A stretch of 8,202 bases of DNA from an uncultured Oscillospiraceae bacterium (GCA_910588415.1 CAJUPK010000080.1:2567-10768), one strand, 5' to 3'; numbered from the stretch's first letter, positions 1 through 6,785 are shown. The notes: generated by a model from the sequence alone, not told the origin. Numbers and translations are program-made.

Positions 1-209
1 CCTCTGAAGAGTCAAATTCCCCAAGCGGGCGGTCCATGAAGCCAGCGCAAACCAATGCAAAAACATTTGGCCATCAAGGCTGTCTACTGGAATTTGCCTC
101 TGAAGAGTCAAATTCCCCAAGCGGGCGGTCCATGAAGCCAGCGCAAACCAACACAAAAACATTTGGCTATCAGGACTGTCTACTGGAATTTGCCTCTGGA
201 GAGTCAAAT
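1..209. repeat. 96-bp tandem repeat, two full copies and a partial third
   Basis: Copy 1 is 1-96, copy 2 is 97-192, and a 17-nt stub at 193-209 starts a third copy before similarity ends. The copies differ at five positions, all transitions (A/G or C/T); the stub adds one more transition. The unit is 96 bp, so an open frame of 32 codons per unit passes through it. At the copy 1/copy 2 junction (89-116) the arms GGAATTTG and CAAATTCC flank an inner CTCT/AGAG stem, giving a near-perfect hairpin. The second junction (185-210) keeps the inner stem and part of the outer one. The array probably continues left of the window, since the window begins exactly at a unit boundary as defined here. No spacers separate the units, so it is not CRISPR. 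I do not recognise the repeat family with certainty. An interspersed intergenic repeat is the best guess. Confidence 0.9.
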
Positions 210-321
210 CACTGGCTGGCGGCACATCGGGATCATTCCGGTTAAGGCAGTAAAGCCGTTTCAGATATGGACAAGCACACAACAGGCCCCAGGACATGGA
301 ATATAGAAGGGAAGGATCACT
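210..321 (+). other. Intergenic leader of cdaA, no clear promoter
   Basis: This stretch lies between the end of the tandem repeat and the cdaA start. I see no convincing sigma-A promoter: the best pair is a TTAAGG-like -35 at about 242 and a GATATG-like -10 at about 264, both poor. The only clear signal is the purine-rich GAAGGA at 311-316, which serves as the cdaA ribosome binding site. The operon promoter may therefore lie left of the window, or be a non-consensus one here. Confidence 0.5.
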
Positions 322-1218
322 TTGGATGCTGTGATGGATAATATTGCCCACTTGGGACAAACTGTGCTGAATCTGGCAAGGCAGTTCAGCCTGAAGGACG
401 CTGTAGACGTGGCGATAGTGACCATGCTGCTCTATGGATTGACCAAATTGGTGCGGGACACCCGTGCTGGGCAGCTGGTAAAAGGAATCATCCTGCTGGT
501 GGTTCTGTTTCTGGTGGCCTATTATGGCAATCTGATGATGCTCAACAGTATTCTTGCCACTTTTTTCCAGTCAGCTCTTTTTTTAGTGGTGATTCTGTTT
601 CAACCGGAAATTCGAAACGCCCTGGAGCAGGTGGGCCGCAGCAAGGTGGCCCATTCGTTGAGCAGCGTTGTGGGGACCAGGGATAAAGGTTCTGGACGCA
701 CAGAAACCCGCCAGGCCATCGCAGGGGTAGTGGAGGCCACGGCTATCCTGCAGCAGCTGCGTATGGGCGCCTTGATCGTCTTTGAGCGCCAGACCCGACT
801 GGGCGAGATTGTCGCCACAGGCACTTTGGTGGACGCGGGACCCTCTGGCCAGCTGATCGCAAATATCTTTTTTAATAAAGCGCCTCTGCACGATGGGGGC
901 ATGGTGATCCGGTCGGGCAGGATCTGCGCGGCTGGGTGTATTCTGCCCTTAACCGCCAGCGACACAGTAAGCGCGGAATTGGGAACCCGGCACCGGGCCG
1001 CTATTGGCATGAGCGAGAACTCAGACGCAGTGGTTGTAGTGGTCTCCGAGGAGACTGGGCAGATTTCCATTGCCATAGGCGGACGGCTGACCCGAAACTT
1101 TAACCGACTGACCTTGTCGGAGACCCTGGAAAAGGAGCTGGTGGGGCAGCAGGAAAGCGCTGGAGCCAGCGGCCTGCTGGGCCGGCTGGGCATTGGCAGG
1201 GGAAAGGACCGAGGATGA
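322..1218 (+). CDS. cdaA: Diadenylate cyclase CdaA (c-di-AMP synthase)
   Basis: CdaA makes cyclic di-AMP from two ATP at the cytoplasmic membrane; in Firmicutes this nucleotide controls potassium and osmolyte transport and wall homeostasis. The 298-aa product has three hydrophobic N-terminal segments (about residues 28-40, 54-70 and 79-93), then a DisA_N catalytic domain (about 95-265). Visible motifs are FQPEIR (93-98), GALIVFER (149-156), PLHDGG (188-193), GTRHRAA (221-227) with the RHR nucleotide-binding motif, and VSEETG (241-246). The usual DGA motif reads DGG (191-193). The chosen start is TTG at 322, because GAAGGA ends 5 nt before it; a GTG at 331 and an ATG at 334 sit too far from that site. 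The order cdaA-cdaR is the classic arrangement, but glmM is absent downstream. Length and architecture match the CdaA class rather than DisA or CdaS. Confidence 0.96.
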   Translation: MDAVMDNIAHLGQTVLNLARQFSLKDAVDVAIVTMLLYGLTKLVRDTRAGQLVKGIILLVVLFLVAYYGNLMMLNSILATFFQSALFLVVILFQPEIRNALEQVGRSKVAHSLSSVVGTRDKGSGRTETRQAIAGVVEATAILQQLRMGALIVFERQTRLGEIVATGTLVDAGPSGQLIANIFFNKAPLHDGGMVIRSGRICAAGCILPLTASDTVSAELGTRHRAAIGMSENSDAVVVVVSEETGQISIAIGGRLTRNFNRLTLSETLEKELVGQQESAGASGLLGRLGIGRGKDRG

Positions 1219-1286
1219 GAACCATTCCCCAGGAAAGCAAAGCGCGGCGCAAGGTGCGCCTGCGAAAACCCAACAATATAGGTTAG
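1215..1286 (+). CDS. Possible 23-aa basic small protein overlapping cdaA stop
   Basis: An ATG at 1215 overlaps the cdaA TGA as ATGA, a typical translational coupling arrangement. It opens a 23-codon frame ending in TAG at 1286, just before the cdaR ribosome binding site. A purine-rich GGAAAGG at 1201-1207 lies 7 nt upstream. The predicted peptide starts MRTIPQESK and is strongly basic, with eight Lys/Arg in 23 residues and no hydrophobic segment. I do not recognise it. It may be a real microprotein, a coupling device that carries ribosomes from cdaA to cdaR, or chance. Conservation in relatives would decide. Confidence 0.22.
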   Translation: MRTIPQESKARRKVRLRKPNNIG

Positions 1287-1299
1287 GGAGGGATCGGCC

Positions 1300-2703
1300 A
1301 TGAATATAAAGAAAGACAATGAAGAGCCACAGGGAAAGCAGAAACACAAGTTTTCTCTCAGCGGCCTGATTTATCACAACAGCTTTGTGCTGGCCTGCTC
1401 TTTTGTGGTGGCCCTGATAGGCTGGTTTGTAATAGCTTCCAACAGTGATTTGAACCGCATCCGGGTAATTAACGATGTGCCCGTCACAATCACCCTGTCT
1501 GCCCAGGCAGAAGCGGAAGGCCTGCGGGTTTTCAATACTTCTTACGCTACCGTGGATATCGAGGTGTCTGGCAGTTCCATGATCACCTCGTCTCTGTCCG
1601 CGGACGACTTCGAGGTGACAGCTGCGCTGAACCCTGCCTCTACCAAATTGACAGGCAACACCACCCAAAAGATCAATGCCCCTGTGCGGGTGGCCAAGCG
1701 CAACACGCCCACGGACTATGAGATCGTGGGTATAAGCCCCGAGGAGATCAGCCTGGAATTTGACCGCTATAAGGAGACCACCCTTACGATCGAGACAGAG
1801 ATCGCTTTTACAGCGGGGACAGGCTTCTTCCCAGGCACGCCAGTACTCTCGGAAGAGAAAATCAATATTAAGGGGCCTGAATCGGCGGTAAACAAGGTCA
1901 GGCGGGCCGTGGTCTCCTATAGTGTGGAGACGCCCCTGCGGGAAGACGATGTCCGGACCTGGCCCGTGACGCTGTATGACCAGGACAATCAGGAGATCAC
2001 GGACCCAGCGGCCCTGTATTTGGAGAGAGACCTGGACAGTGTGCAGGTAACTTTGCCAGTGAGTCCAAAAAAGACGGTGCCCTTAAAGGTGACCACTGCC
2101 CATGAGCCCGCCAGCTTCTCCAGCTCCCGAATCACGGTTACGCCGGAGAACATCGACTTGACAGGCGCGGCAGAAGTGTTGGGCGGCATTACGGAGATTC
2201 GGTTGGACCAGGTGATTGACTTTGCGGAGCTGAATTTAGATCAGCGCACCATGAACTATACCATGGAGATCCCAGTACCGGCGGGCACCAGGAATATCAC
2301 CAGCACAGGTACCAATACAGTAAGCCAGGCCACAGTGACCGTGAACCTGAACGGCTACCGCAAAACCGCGGTGACTGTGCCGGAGAGCAATGTACAGCTG
2401 ATTAACACCCCGGCGGGGAATTTGACAGCAGAGCTGACAACCCGGATGCTGGAGGTAACTGTGGCTGGGCCAGAGGCACAGATCAACCGAATAACCGGCG
2501 ACTCGGTGACAGTACAGGCGGACTTGAGCAATGTGGGCACCATGACAGGCAGTGTGGATGTGCCGGCTACTGTGGTAATTACGGGAACAGCGGGCGAGGC
2601 CTGCTGGGTGCTGGGCAATTATACCATCACGGTGACAATCCGCTCGGCGGAAAATCAGACGGCAGTTCCCAGAAGCAATGGCGCGGCCCCGCCCAGCGAC
2701 TGA
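1300..2703 (+). CDS. cdaR: CdaR, YbbR-domain regulator of CdaA
   Basis: CdaR (YbbR) is the extracytoplasmic partner of CdaA and modulates its c-di-AMP output. The 467-aa product has a short charged cytoplasmic N-terminus, one membrane segment at about 28-47 and a long outside region rich in beta-strand, Thr and Val. Four YbbR-type repeats can be drawn at about 52-155, 160-252, 258-350 and 355-448. Internal landmarks recur: GPESAVNKV (192-200), GAAEVLGGI (289-297) and GPEAQINRI (390-398), with strand-rich ends such as VQVTLPV, ATVTVNL and YTITVTI. This matches the usual four-repeat form. The ATG at 1300 is preceded by AGGGAGGG at 1285-1292 with good spacing. The gene lies 81 bp after cdaA and is presumably co-transcribed. 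The tail after 450 looks disordered. Confidence 0.93.
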   Translation: MNIKKDNEEPQGKQKHKFSLSGLIYHNSFVLACSFVVALIGWFVIASNSDLNRIRVINDVPVTITLSAQAEAEGLRVFNTSYATVDIEVSGSSMITSSLSADDFEVTAALNPASTKLTGNTTQKINAPVRVAKRNTPTDYEIVGISPEEISLEFDRYKETTLTIETEIAFTAGTGFFPGTPVLSEEKINIKGPESAVNKVRRAVVSYSVETPLREDDVRTWPVTLYDQDNQEITDPAALYLERDLDSVQVTLPVSPKKTVPLKVTTAHEPASFSSSRITVTPENIDLTGAAEVLGGITEIRLDQVIDFAELNLDQRTMNYTMEIPVPAGTRNITSTGTNTVSQATVTVNLNGYRKTAVTVPESNVQLINTPAGNLTAELTTRMLEVTVAGPEAQINRITGDSVTVQADLSNVGTMTGSVDVPATVVITGTAGEACWVLGNYTITVTIRSAENQTAVPRSNGAAPPSD

Positions 2704-2731
2704 GCGCGGCATCCGGTAAGGAGGCAGGTAA

Positions 2732-2917
2732 ATGGATATCCAAGTGGGAGACAAGCTGACCATGAAAAAGCCCCATCCTTGCGGCAGCAGGGAGTTTGTG
2801 GTGCTGCGGGTGGGGATGGACTTTCGTATACGATGTGTAGGCTGCGGACGAAAGGTTATGGTGCCCCGGCTGAAGTGCGAGAAAAATATTAAGAGGGTAG
2901 AGAGGGAGACCCAGTAG
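2732..2917 (+). CDS. DUF951 family small protein
   Basis: This 61-aa protein matches the DUF951 pattern known from Firmicutes: a short start with the VGDKLTMKKPHPCGS motif (residues 5-19), then a central IRCVGCGRKVMVPR stretch (33-46). It has four cysteines at 17, 35, 38 and 49; the CxxC at 35-38 plus C17 suggests a small metal-binding or zinc-ribbon-like fold, which is inference. Biochemical function is not established to my knowledge. The ribosome binding site is a textbook AAGGAGG (2718-2724), 7 nt before the ATG. It follows cdaR by 28 bp in the same apparent operon. The basic, compact character would fit nucleic acid binding, but nothing in the sequence proves that. Confidence 0.9.
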   Translation: MDIQVGDKLTMKKPHPCGSREFVVLRVGMDFRIRCVGCGRKVMVPRLKCEKNIKRVERETQ

Positions 2918-2944
2918 CCCCGTCCTGCGAAAGAAGGAGATCAT

Positions 2945-3277
2945 ATGGCTATTACCGTTCATATTTTATACAGAGGTGTGCAGGGCAGTGCCCTGCGCTT
3001 TGCCAGGGAAATGATGGAAAGCGGTACAGTGGACCGTATCCGGCAGGAAGCGGGGAATGAAGAGTACCAGTATTTCCAGTCCATGGAAGACCCAGAGGCT
3101 GTGCTGTTGGTAGACCGCTGGCAGGACCAGGCGGCTATTGACGCGCACCATGCTTCGCCCATGATGGGAACCATCCTTGCCCTGCGGGAAAAGTATGACC
3201 TGCATATGAAGGTAGAACGGCTTGTATCAGATGAGGAGGGCCTTCCTGACAAGGACGCGGCATTTGTTCGGAACTGA
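2945..3277 (+). CDS. ABM-fold protein (putative quinol monooxygenase family)
   Basis: The 110-aa product resembles the antibiotic biosynthesis monooxygenase (ABM) dimeric alpha+beta barrel family, which includes quinol monooxygenases (YgiN type) and heme-degrading relatives. Supporting features are the opening strand MAITVHILY, the Tyr-rich EEYQYFQSMEDPEAVLLVDRW stretch around 40-59 with Trp59, and the DAHHASPMM segment (67-75), which matches the usual W...H..S signature. The region after 95 is an acidic tail outside the fold. The substrate cannot be told from sequence, and members often have no known reaction. The site GGAG at 2936-2939 lies 5 nt before the ATG. It sits 27 bp after the DUF951 gene and 24 bp before prfA, so it likely shares their transcript; its link with translation or c-di-AMP is unknown. 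Confidence 0.8.
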   Translation: MAITVHILYRGVQGSALRFAREMMESGTVDRIRQEAGNEEYQYFQSMEDPEAVLLVDRWQDQAAIDAHHASPMMGTILALREKYDLHMKVERLVSDEEGLPDKDAAFVRN

Positions 3278-3301
3278 CAAACTAGGAAAAGGGAGCAGAG
3301 T

Positions 3302-4375
3302 ATGTTTGAAAACCTGCAGGTATTTGAAAATCGATATGAGGAGATCAGCTTAAAGCTTTACGACCCGGCTAGCGCTGCCGACCCGGAACTGTTTGCGGCC
3401 TTGATGAAGGAAAGCCGGGAGCTGGAACCCATTGTCGTCCAATACCGCCGTTATAAGGCAGCCAATGAGGCAATCGCGGAAGCCAAGGAACTGCTGGAAC
3501 TGGGCGACCCAGAGCTGCGCCAGCTGGCCCAGGCCCAGCTAAAGGAAAATGAAGCCTTACTACCCAGCCTGACTGAGGAAATGCGGATTTTGCTGCTGCC
3601 CAAAGATCCCAACGACGAGAAAAACGTCATTATGGAAATACGGGGGGGCACAGGCGGGGAGGAAGCCGCGCTGTTCGCCTATGACCTGTACCGGATGTAC
3701 ACAGGCTATGCCCAGCGTCAGGGCTGGCGTACAGAAATTGTGGGCCTAAACGAGACGGAGCTGGGAGGATTTAAAGAGGTCAGCTTTTTGATCGACGGCA
3801 GGGGGGCTTACTCCAAACTGAAATTTGAAAGCGGTGCCCACCGGGTGCAGCGGGTGCCGGAAACCGAAACCCAGGGGCGCATCCATACCTCTGCGGCCAC
3901 GGTGGCTGTGCTGCCGGAGGCGGAAGAGGTGGATGTGCAGATTGACCCCAAGGACCTGCAGATTGATACCTTCCGGTCCAGCGGGGCGGGAGGCCAGCAT
4001 ATCAACAAGACCTCCTCGGCTATCCGCATTACCCACATCCCCACAGGCATGGTGGTGGAGTGCCAGGATGAGCGCAGCCAGTATAAAAACAAGGACAAGG
4101 CCATGAAGGTGCTGCGGGCCCGGCTGCTGAGCCAGGAGCAGGAAAAGGCCAGCGCTCAAGTGGCGGCGGAACGTCGGGGCCAGGTGGGCAGCGGCGACCG
4201 TTCAGAGCGGATACGCACCTATAATTTTCCGCAGTCCCGGGTAACCGACCACCGCATAGGCCTGACCCTGTATAAGCTGGAAGAGGTGTTGTCCGGTGGA
4301 TTGGACGAGGTAATTGAGCCGCTGATTGCGGCGGACCGTGCGGCCAAGCTGGAGGCGGCCCAGAGCGGGCAATGA
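3302..4375 (+). CDS. prfA: Peptide chain release factor 1 (RF1)
   Basis: RF1 reads UAA and UAG stop codons in the ribosomal A site and triggers peptide release. The 357-aa product has normal RF1 length, with an N-terminal helical domain (about 1-100), the GGTGGEEAALFA region (115-126), the stop-codon recognition tripeptide at 186-188 and the catalytic GGQ at 230-232 inside SGAGGQHINKTSSA. The recognition motif reads PET where the RF1 pattern is PxT (PAT or PVT in well-studied RF1s); this identifies it as RF1 rather than RF2, which has SPF. The ATG at 3302 has AAGGGAG 6 nt upstream. The usual partner prmC, which methylates the GGQ glutamine, is not next to it here. A likely terminator follows at 4403-4436. 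Confidence 0.98.
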   Translation: MFENLQVFENRYEEISLKLYDPASAADPELFAALMKESRELEPIVVQYRRYKAANEAIAEAKELLELGDPELRQLAQAQLKENEALLPSLTEEMRILLLPKDPNDEKNVIMEIRGGTGGEEAALFAYDLYRMYTGYAQRQGWRTEIVGLNETELGGFKEVSFLIDGRGAYSKLKFESGAHRVQRVPETETQGRIHTSAATVAVLPEAEEVDVQIDPKDLQIDTFRSSGAGGQHINKTSSAIRITHIPTGMVVECQDERSQYKNKDKAMKVLRARLLSQEQEKASAQVAAERRGQVGSGDRSERIRTYNFPQSRVTDHRIGLTLYKLEEVLSGGLDEVIEPLIAADRAAKLEAAQSGQ

Positions 4376-4402
4376 TCCGTCAAGAAAAATAAGCGGTTGT
4401 AT

Positions 4403-4436
4403 AAAAGCGGGGGCTGGTCTTCTGACCGGCTCTTTT
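4403..4436 (+). terminator. Intrinsic terminator after prfA
   Basis: GGGCTGGTC (4411-4419) and GACCGGCTC (4424-4432) pair over 9 bp, two of them G-U, around a TTCT loop, followed by TTTT at 4433-4436. An A-rich stretch (AAAAG, 4403-4407) precedes the stem and could pair with the CTTTT. It sits 27 bp after the prfA stop. The U-tract is short, so termination may be partial and the tsaC-coaE gene could receive read-through. No clear promoter was found in the remaining 107 bp before that gene. Confidence 0.6.
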
Positions 4437-4543
4437 GCAGCGCCAGACTGGGCATATTTGCTGCACGTAAAAAACGACACCGCCAGCAAACTTCTTCAGC
4501 CCATGGGCCGGAGAAAAACCACATAAAACAGGAGAACAAGCGG

Positions 4544-6181
4544 ATGACCACAGAAATTTTGCGCGATACCCCAAAGGATATCAACCGGGCTGGGGAGATC
4601 CTGCGGTCCGGCGGGCTGGTAGCCCTGCCCACAGAGACAGTATACGGCTTGGCTGCCAACGCCTTGGACCCCCGGGCAGTAAAGAGCATTTACACAGCCA
4701 AGGGGAGGCCTTCGGACAATCCATTGATCGTGCATATTTCCAATGTGGACCAGTGGAGGCCGCTGGTGCAGGACTTGCCAGCGCAGGCCCTGGCCTTGGC
4801 AGAGGCTTTTTGGCCTGGGCCGCTAACGGTTATTTTAAAAAAGTCGGACATAATACCCTTAGAAACCAGCGGCGGGCTGAACACCATAGGAGTACGCTGC
4901 CCGGCTAATTCTATGGCCAGGGCGGTGATTGATGCCGCCGGGGTGCCGCTGGCTGCACCTTCGGCGAATATCTCTGGCCGGCCTAGTCCCACGGGGTTTA
5001 CCGATACGCTATCGCATCTGAATGGCCGGGTAGACGCGGTGCTGGATGGCGGCGACTGTGCCGTGGGGGTAGAATCTACTGTGATAAGCCTGGCAGGGGA
5101 TGCTCCCAGGATCTTGCGGCCCGGCGGAGTGACGGCGGAGGACCTGCGGCGGGTGCTGGGCCAGGTGGACATTGACCCGGCGGTAACAGCTATGCTGGAG
5201 CCTGGTGCAAAACCCATGTCGCCAGGGATGAAGTATAAGCACTACGCGCCTAAAGCCCAGGTGATTATGGTGGATGGTTCCCCAGAGGAATTTGCGGAAC
5301 GGGTAAACACCTGGGTGGAAGAGAGGCCGGAGCTGGCGGGCCAGACAGCGGCCCTGTGCTTTGACGAGACCGCGGCGCTTTTAAGGGCGCAGGCTGTGAC
5401 CTATGGTTCCCGGTACAACCAGGAAATGCAGGCAAGACAGCTTTTTTCGGCCCTACACCGTCTGGATGAGCGGGGCGTTTCCCAGGTATTTGCCCAGCGG
5501 CCTAGTCCCAGGGGCGTGGGCCTGGCAGTATATAACAGGCTGCTCCGGGCCGCTGCCTTCCAGGTGGAATACCCGGACGCTCCCCCCATTATTGGTCTCT
5601 CTGGCCCCAGCGGCGCGGGAAAATCCACGGCAGCGGCTCTGCTCCAGCAGCGGGGCTTTGGGCTGGTGGATTGTGACCAGCTGACCCGGTCGCCGCAGGT
5701 GTACGATGAGGCCTGCGTTGAGAAGCTCCGGCAGGCTTTCGGAGATCAGGTGGCCCCCCAAGGCGTGTTAGACCGTCGTGCTTTGGCCGCCCAGGCCTTT
5801 TCCAGCCCGGAAGGGGTAGCCTTGTTGGAGAGCATCACTTTTCCTCCCATTGAGGCAGCGGTGCGCAGGGAAGTAGAGGCTTTACGGGACCAGGGTAAAC
5901 CCGTGCTGCTAGACGCGCCCACTCTGTTTGAAGCAGGGCTGGACAGTCTCTGCCGCAGGCTTTTAGTAGTGACCGCTCCAGAGCCTTTGCGGCTGGCCAG
6001 AATTATAGAACGGGACGGCCTGAGAGAGGAAGAGGCAGTCCGGCGCTTCCGGGCGCAAAAGACAGGGGACTTTTATGAGAGCCATGGGGATTGGATCATA
6101 GAAAATGCGCCTGGACAGGATTTAGAGAGTCAGGTTGAAACCATTTCCCAGGAAATTTTCCGGGAATGGAAGGGCAGGTGA
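4544..6181 (+). CDS. tsaC-coaE: Fusion of threonylcarbamoyl-AMP synthase and dephospho-CoA kinase
   Basis: This is one 545-aa chain with two enzymes. Residues 1-200 are a YrdC/TsaC domain, which makes threonylcarbamoyl-AMP from Thr, ATP and bicarbonate for the tRNA t6A modification: PTETVYGL (29-36), KGRPSDNPL (53-61), PGPLT (91-95), PSAN (139-142), GVESTV (175-180) and ILRPGG (190-195). Residues about 221-337 are the Sua5 C-terminal domain, with SPGMKYKHYAPKA (226-238) and GLAVYNRLLRAA (326-337). After about ten linker residues, 349-545 is a CoaE domain that phosphorylates dephospho-CoA: Walker A GPSGAGKS (354-361), VDCD (375-378), LDRRALAAQAF (409-419), LLDAPTLFEAGL (455-466) and a REEEAVRRFRAQ lid region. 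There is no stop or usable restart between domains. The start at 4544 is chosen for AGGAGA 8 nt upstream; the open frame back to 4397 crosses the prfA terminator. The CoaE P-loop differs from the usual GGIGSGKS type. Confidence 0.93.
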   Translation: MTTEILRDTPKDINRAGEILRSGGLVALPTETVYGLAANALDPRAVKSIYTAKGRPSDNPLIVHISNVDQWRPLVQDLPAQALALAEAFWPGPLTVILKKSDIIPLETSGGLNTIGVRCPANSMARAVIDAAGVPLAAPSANISGRPSPTGFTDTLSHLNGRVDAVLDGGDCAVGVESTVISLAGDAPRILRPGGVTAEDLRRVLGQVDIDPAVTAMLEPGAKPMSPGMKYKHYAPKAQVIMVDGSPEEFAERVNTWVEERPELAGQTAALCFDETAALLRAQAVTYGSRYNQEMQARQLFSALHRLDERGVSQVFAQRPSPRGVGLAVYNRLLRAAAFQVEYPDAPPIIGLSGPSGAGKSTAAALLQQRGFGLVDCDQLTRSPQVYDEACVEKLRQAFGDQVAPQGVLDRRALAAQAFSSPEGVALLESITFPPIEAAVRREVEALRDQGKPVLLDAPTLFEAGLDSLCRRLLVVTAPEPLRLARIIERDGLREEEAVRRFRAQKTGDFYESHGDWIIENAPGQDLESQVETISQEIFREWKGR

Positions 6182-6185
6182 GACT

Positions 6186-6767
6186 ATGAGACGGCCAAGG
6201 CGTTGGCTGGCAGTGGTACTGGTGGTCCTGGTGACCGGGGGGCTTTTAGGGATTCTTCTGGGGCCAAGGCTGACGGACTGGGGGCTTCGGCAGCTGTACC
6301 CCCGTCCTTTTTCCCAGGTGGTCAGCCGGGAGGCAGGAGAGTTCGGCCTGCCGGAAGAACTGGTTTATGCAGTGATACGGGCAGAAAGCGGATTTGATCA
6401 AAAGGCGTGTTCCCGGGCGGATGCCAAAGGACTGATGCAGCTGACAGAGGCCACCTTTCTGTGGATGGCGGCGGAGTATCCCCCGGAAAACGGCGGCGGG
6501 GATGTTTTTGACGTAAACGACAACGTACACTGCGGCTGTGCCTTGCTGCGCCGTCTGTTGGACCACTACGGAGAGCTGCAGGTAGCGCTGGCGGCCTATA
6601 ACGCGGGCATTGGCAATGTGGATGGCTGGCTGAGTGACCCAGAGCAGTCCCAGGACGGCCGGACACTGGTGAATATCCCTTTCCCCGAAACAGCTGCCTA
6701 TGTAGAGAAGGTACAGAAAAACCGGAATGTATACAGAAAGCTGTATGGCTATGAGACGGCCAAGTGA
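6186..6767 (+). CDS. Membrane-anchored lytic transglycosylase (SLT, GH23)
   Basis: This enzyme family cleaves the glycan strands of peptidoglycan, forming 1,6-anhydro-muramyl ends. The 193-aa product has a basic N-terminus and one hydrophobic segment (about 7-26) acting as an uncleaved anchor or signal peptide, so the catalytic domain is outside the cell. SLT motifs are AVIRAESGF (62-70) with the likely catalytic Glu67, GLMQL (82-86) and AYNAG (137-141), then FPETAAYVEKV (166-176). It is close in size and layout to the small coaE-linked SLT proteins of Clostridia. The start at 6186 is preceded by AGGTGA at 6176-6181, which overlaps the stop of the previous gene; a frame extending back to 6135 lies inside the tsaC-coaE coding region. 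It is 4 bp after tsaC-coaE, so the two are almost surely co-transcribed and possibly translationally coupled. Three cysteines (74, 115, 117) are present outside the core motifs. Confidence 0.95.
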   Translation: MRRPRRWLAVVLVVLVTGGLLGILLGPRLTDWGLRQLYPRPFSQVVSREAGEFGLPEELVYAVIRAESGFDQKACSRADAKGLMQLTEATFLWMAAEYPPENGGGDVFDVNDNVHCGCALLRRLLDHYGELQVALAAYNAGIGNVDGWLSDPEQSQDGRTLVNIPFPETAAYVEKVQKNRNVYRKLYGYETAK

Positions 6768-6785
6768 AAAATACTGAAAAGGCGC

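Noticed and set aside
1..209. CRISPR array
   Set aside because: The units are directly adjacent 96-bp copies with no unique spacers, and no cas gene is present.
242..269. Promoter for cdaA
   Set aside because: The TTAAGG and GATATG elements are too far from consensus to support a call.
600..1668. Two long antisense open frames opposite cdaA and cdaR
   Set aside because: They are low-complexity, Ser/Pro/Arg-rich or otherwise featureless translations opposite well-supported genes.
4397..4543. Upstream extension of the tsaC-coaE protein by 49 residues
   Set aside because: The extra segment crosses the prfA terminator hairpin, lacks a ribosome binding site and does not resemble TsaC; the start at 4544 has AGGAGA at good spacing and fits the family N-terminus.
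6135..6185. Upstream extension of the transglycosylase by 17 residues
   Set aside because: It lies inside the CoaE coding end and would add a segment before the basic residues that precede the membrane anchor; the ATG at 6186 has AGGTGA just upstream and a normal signal-anchor start.
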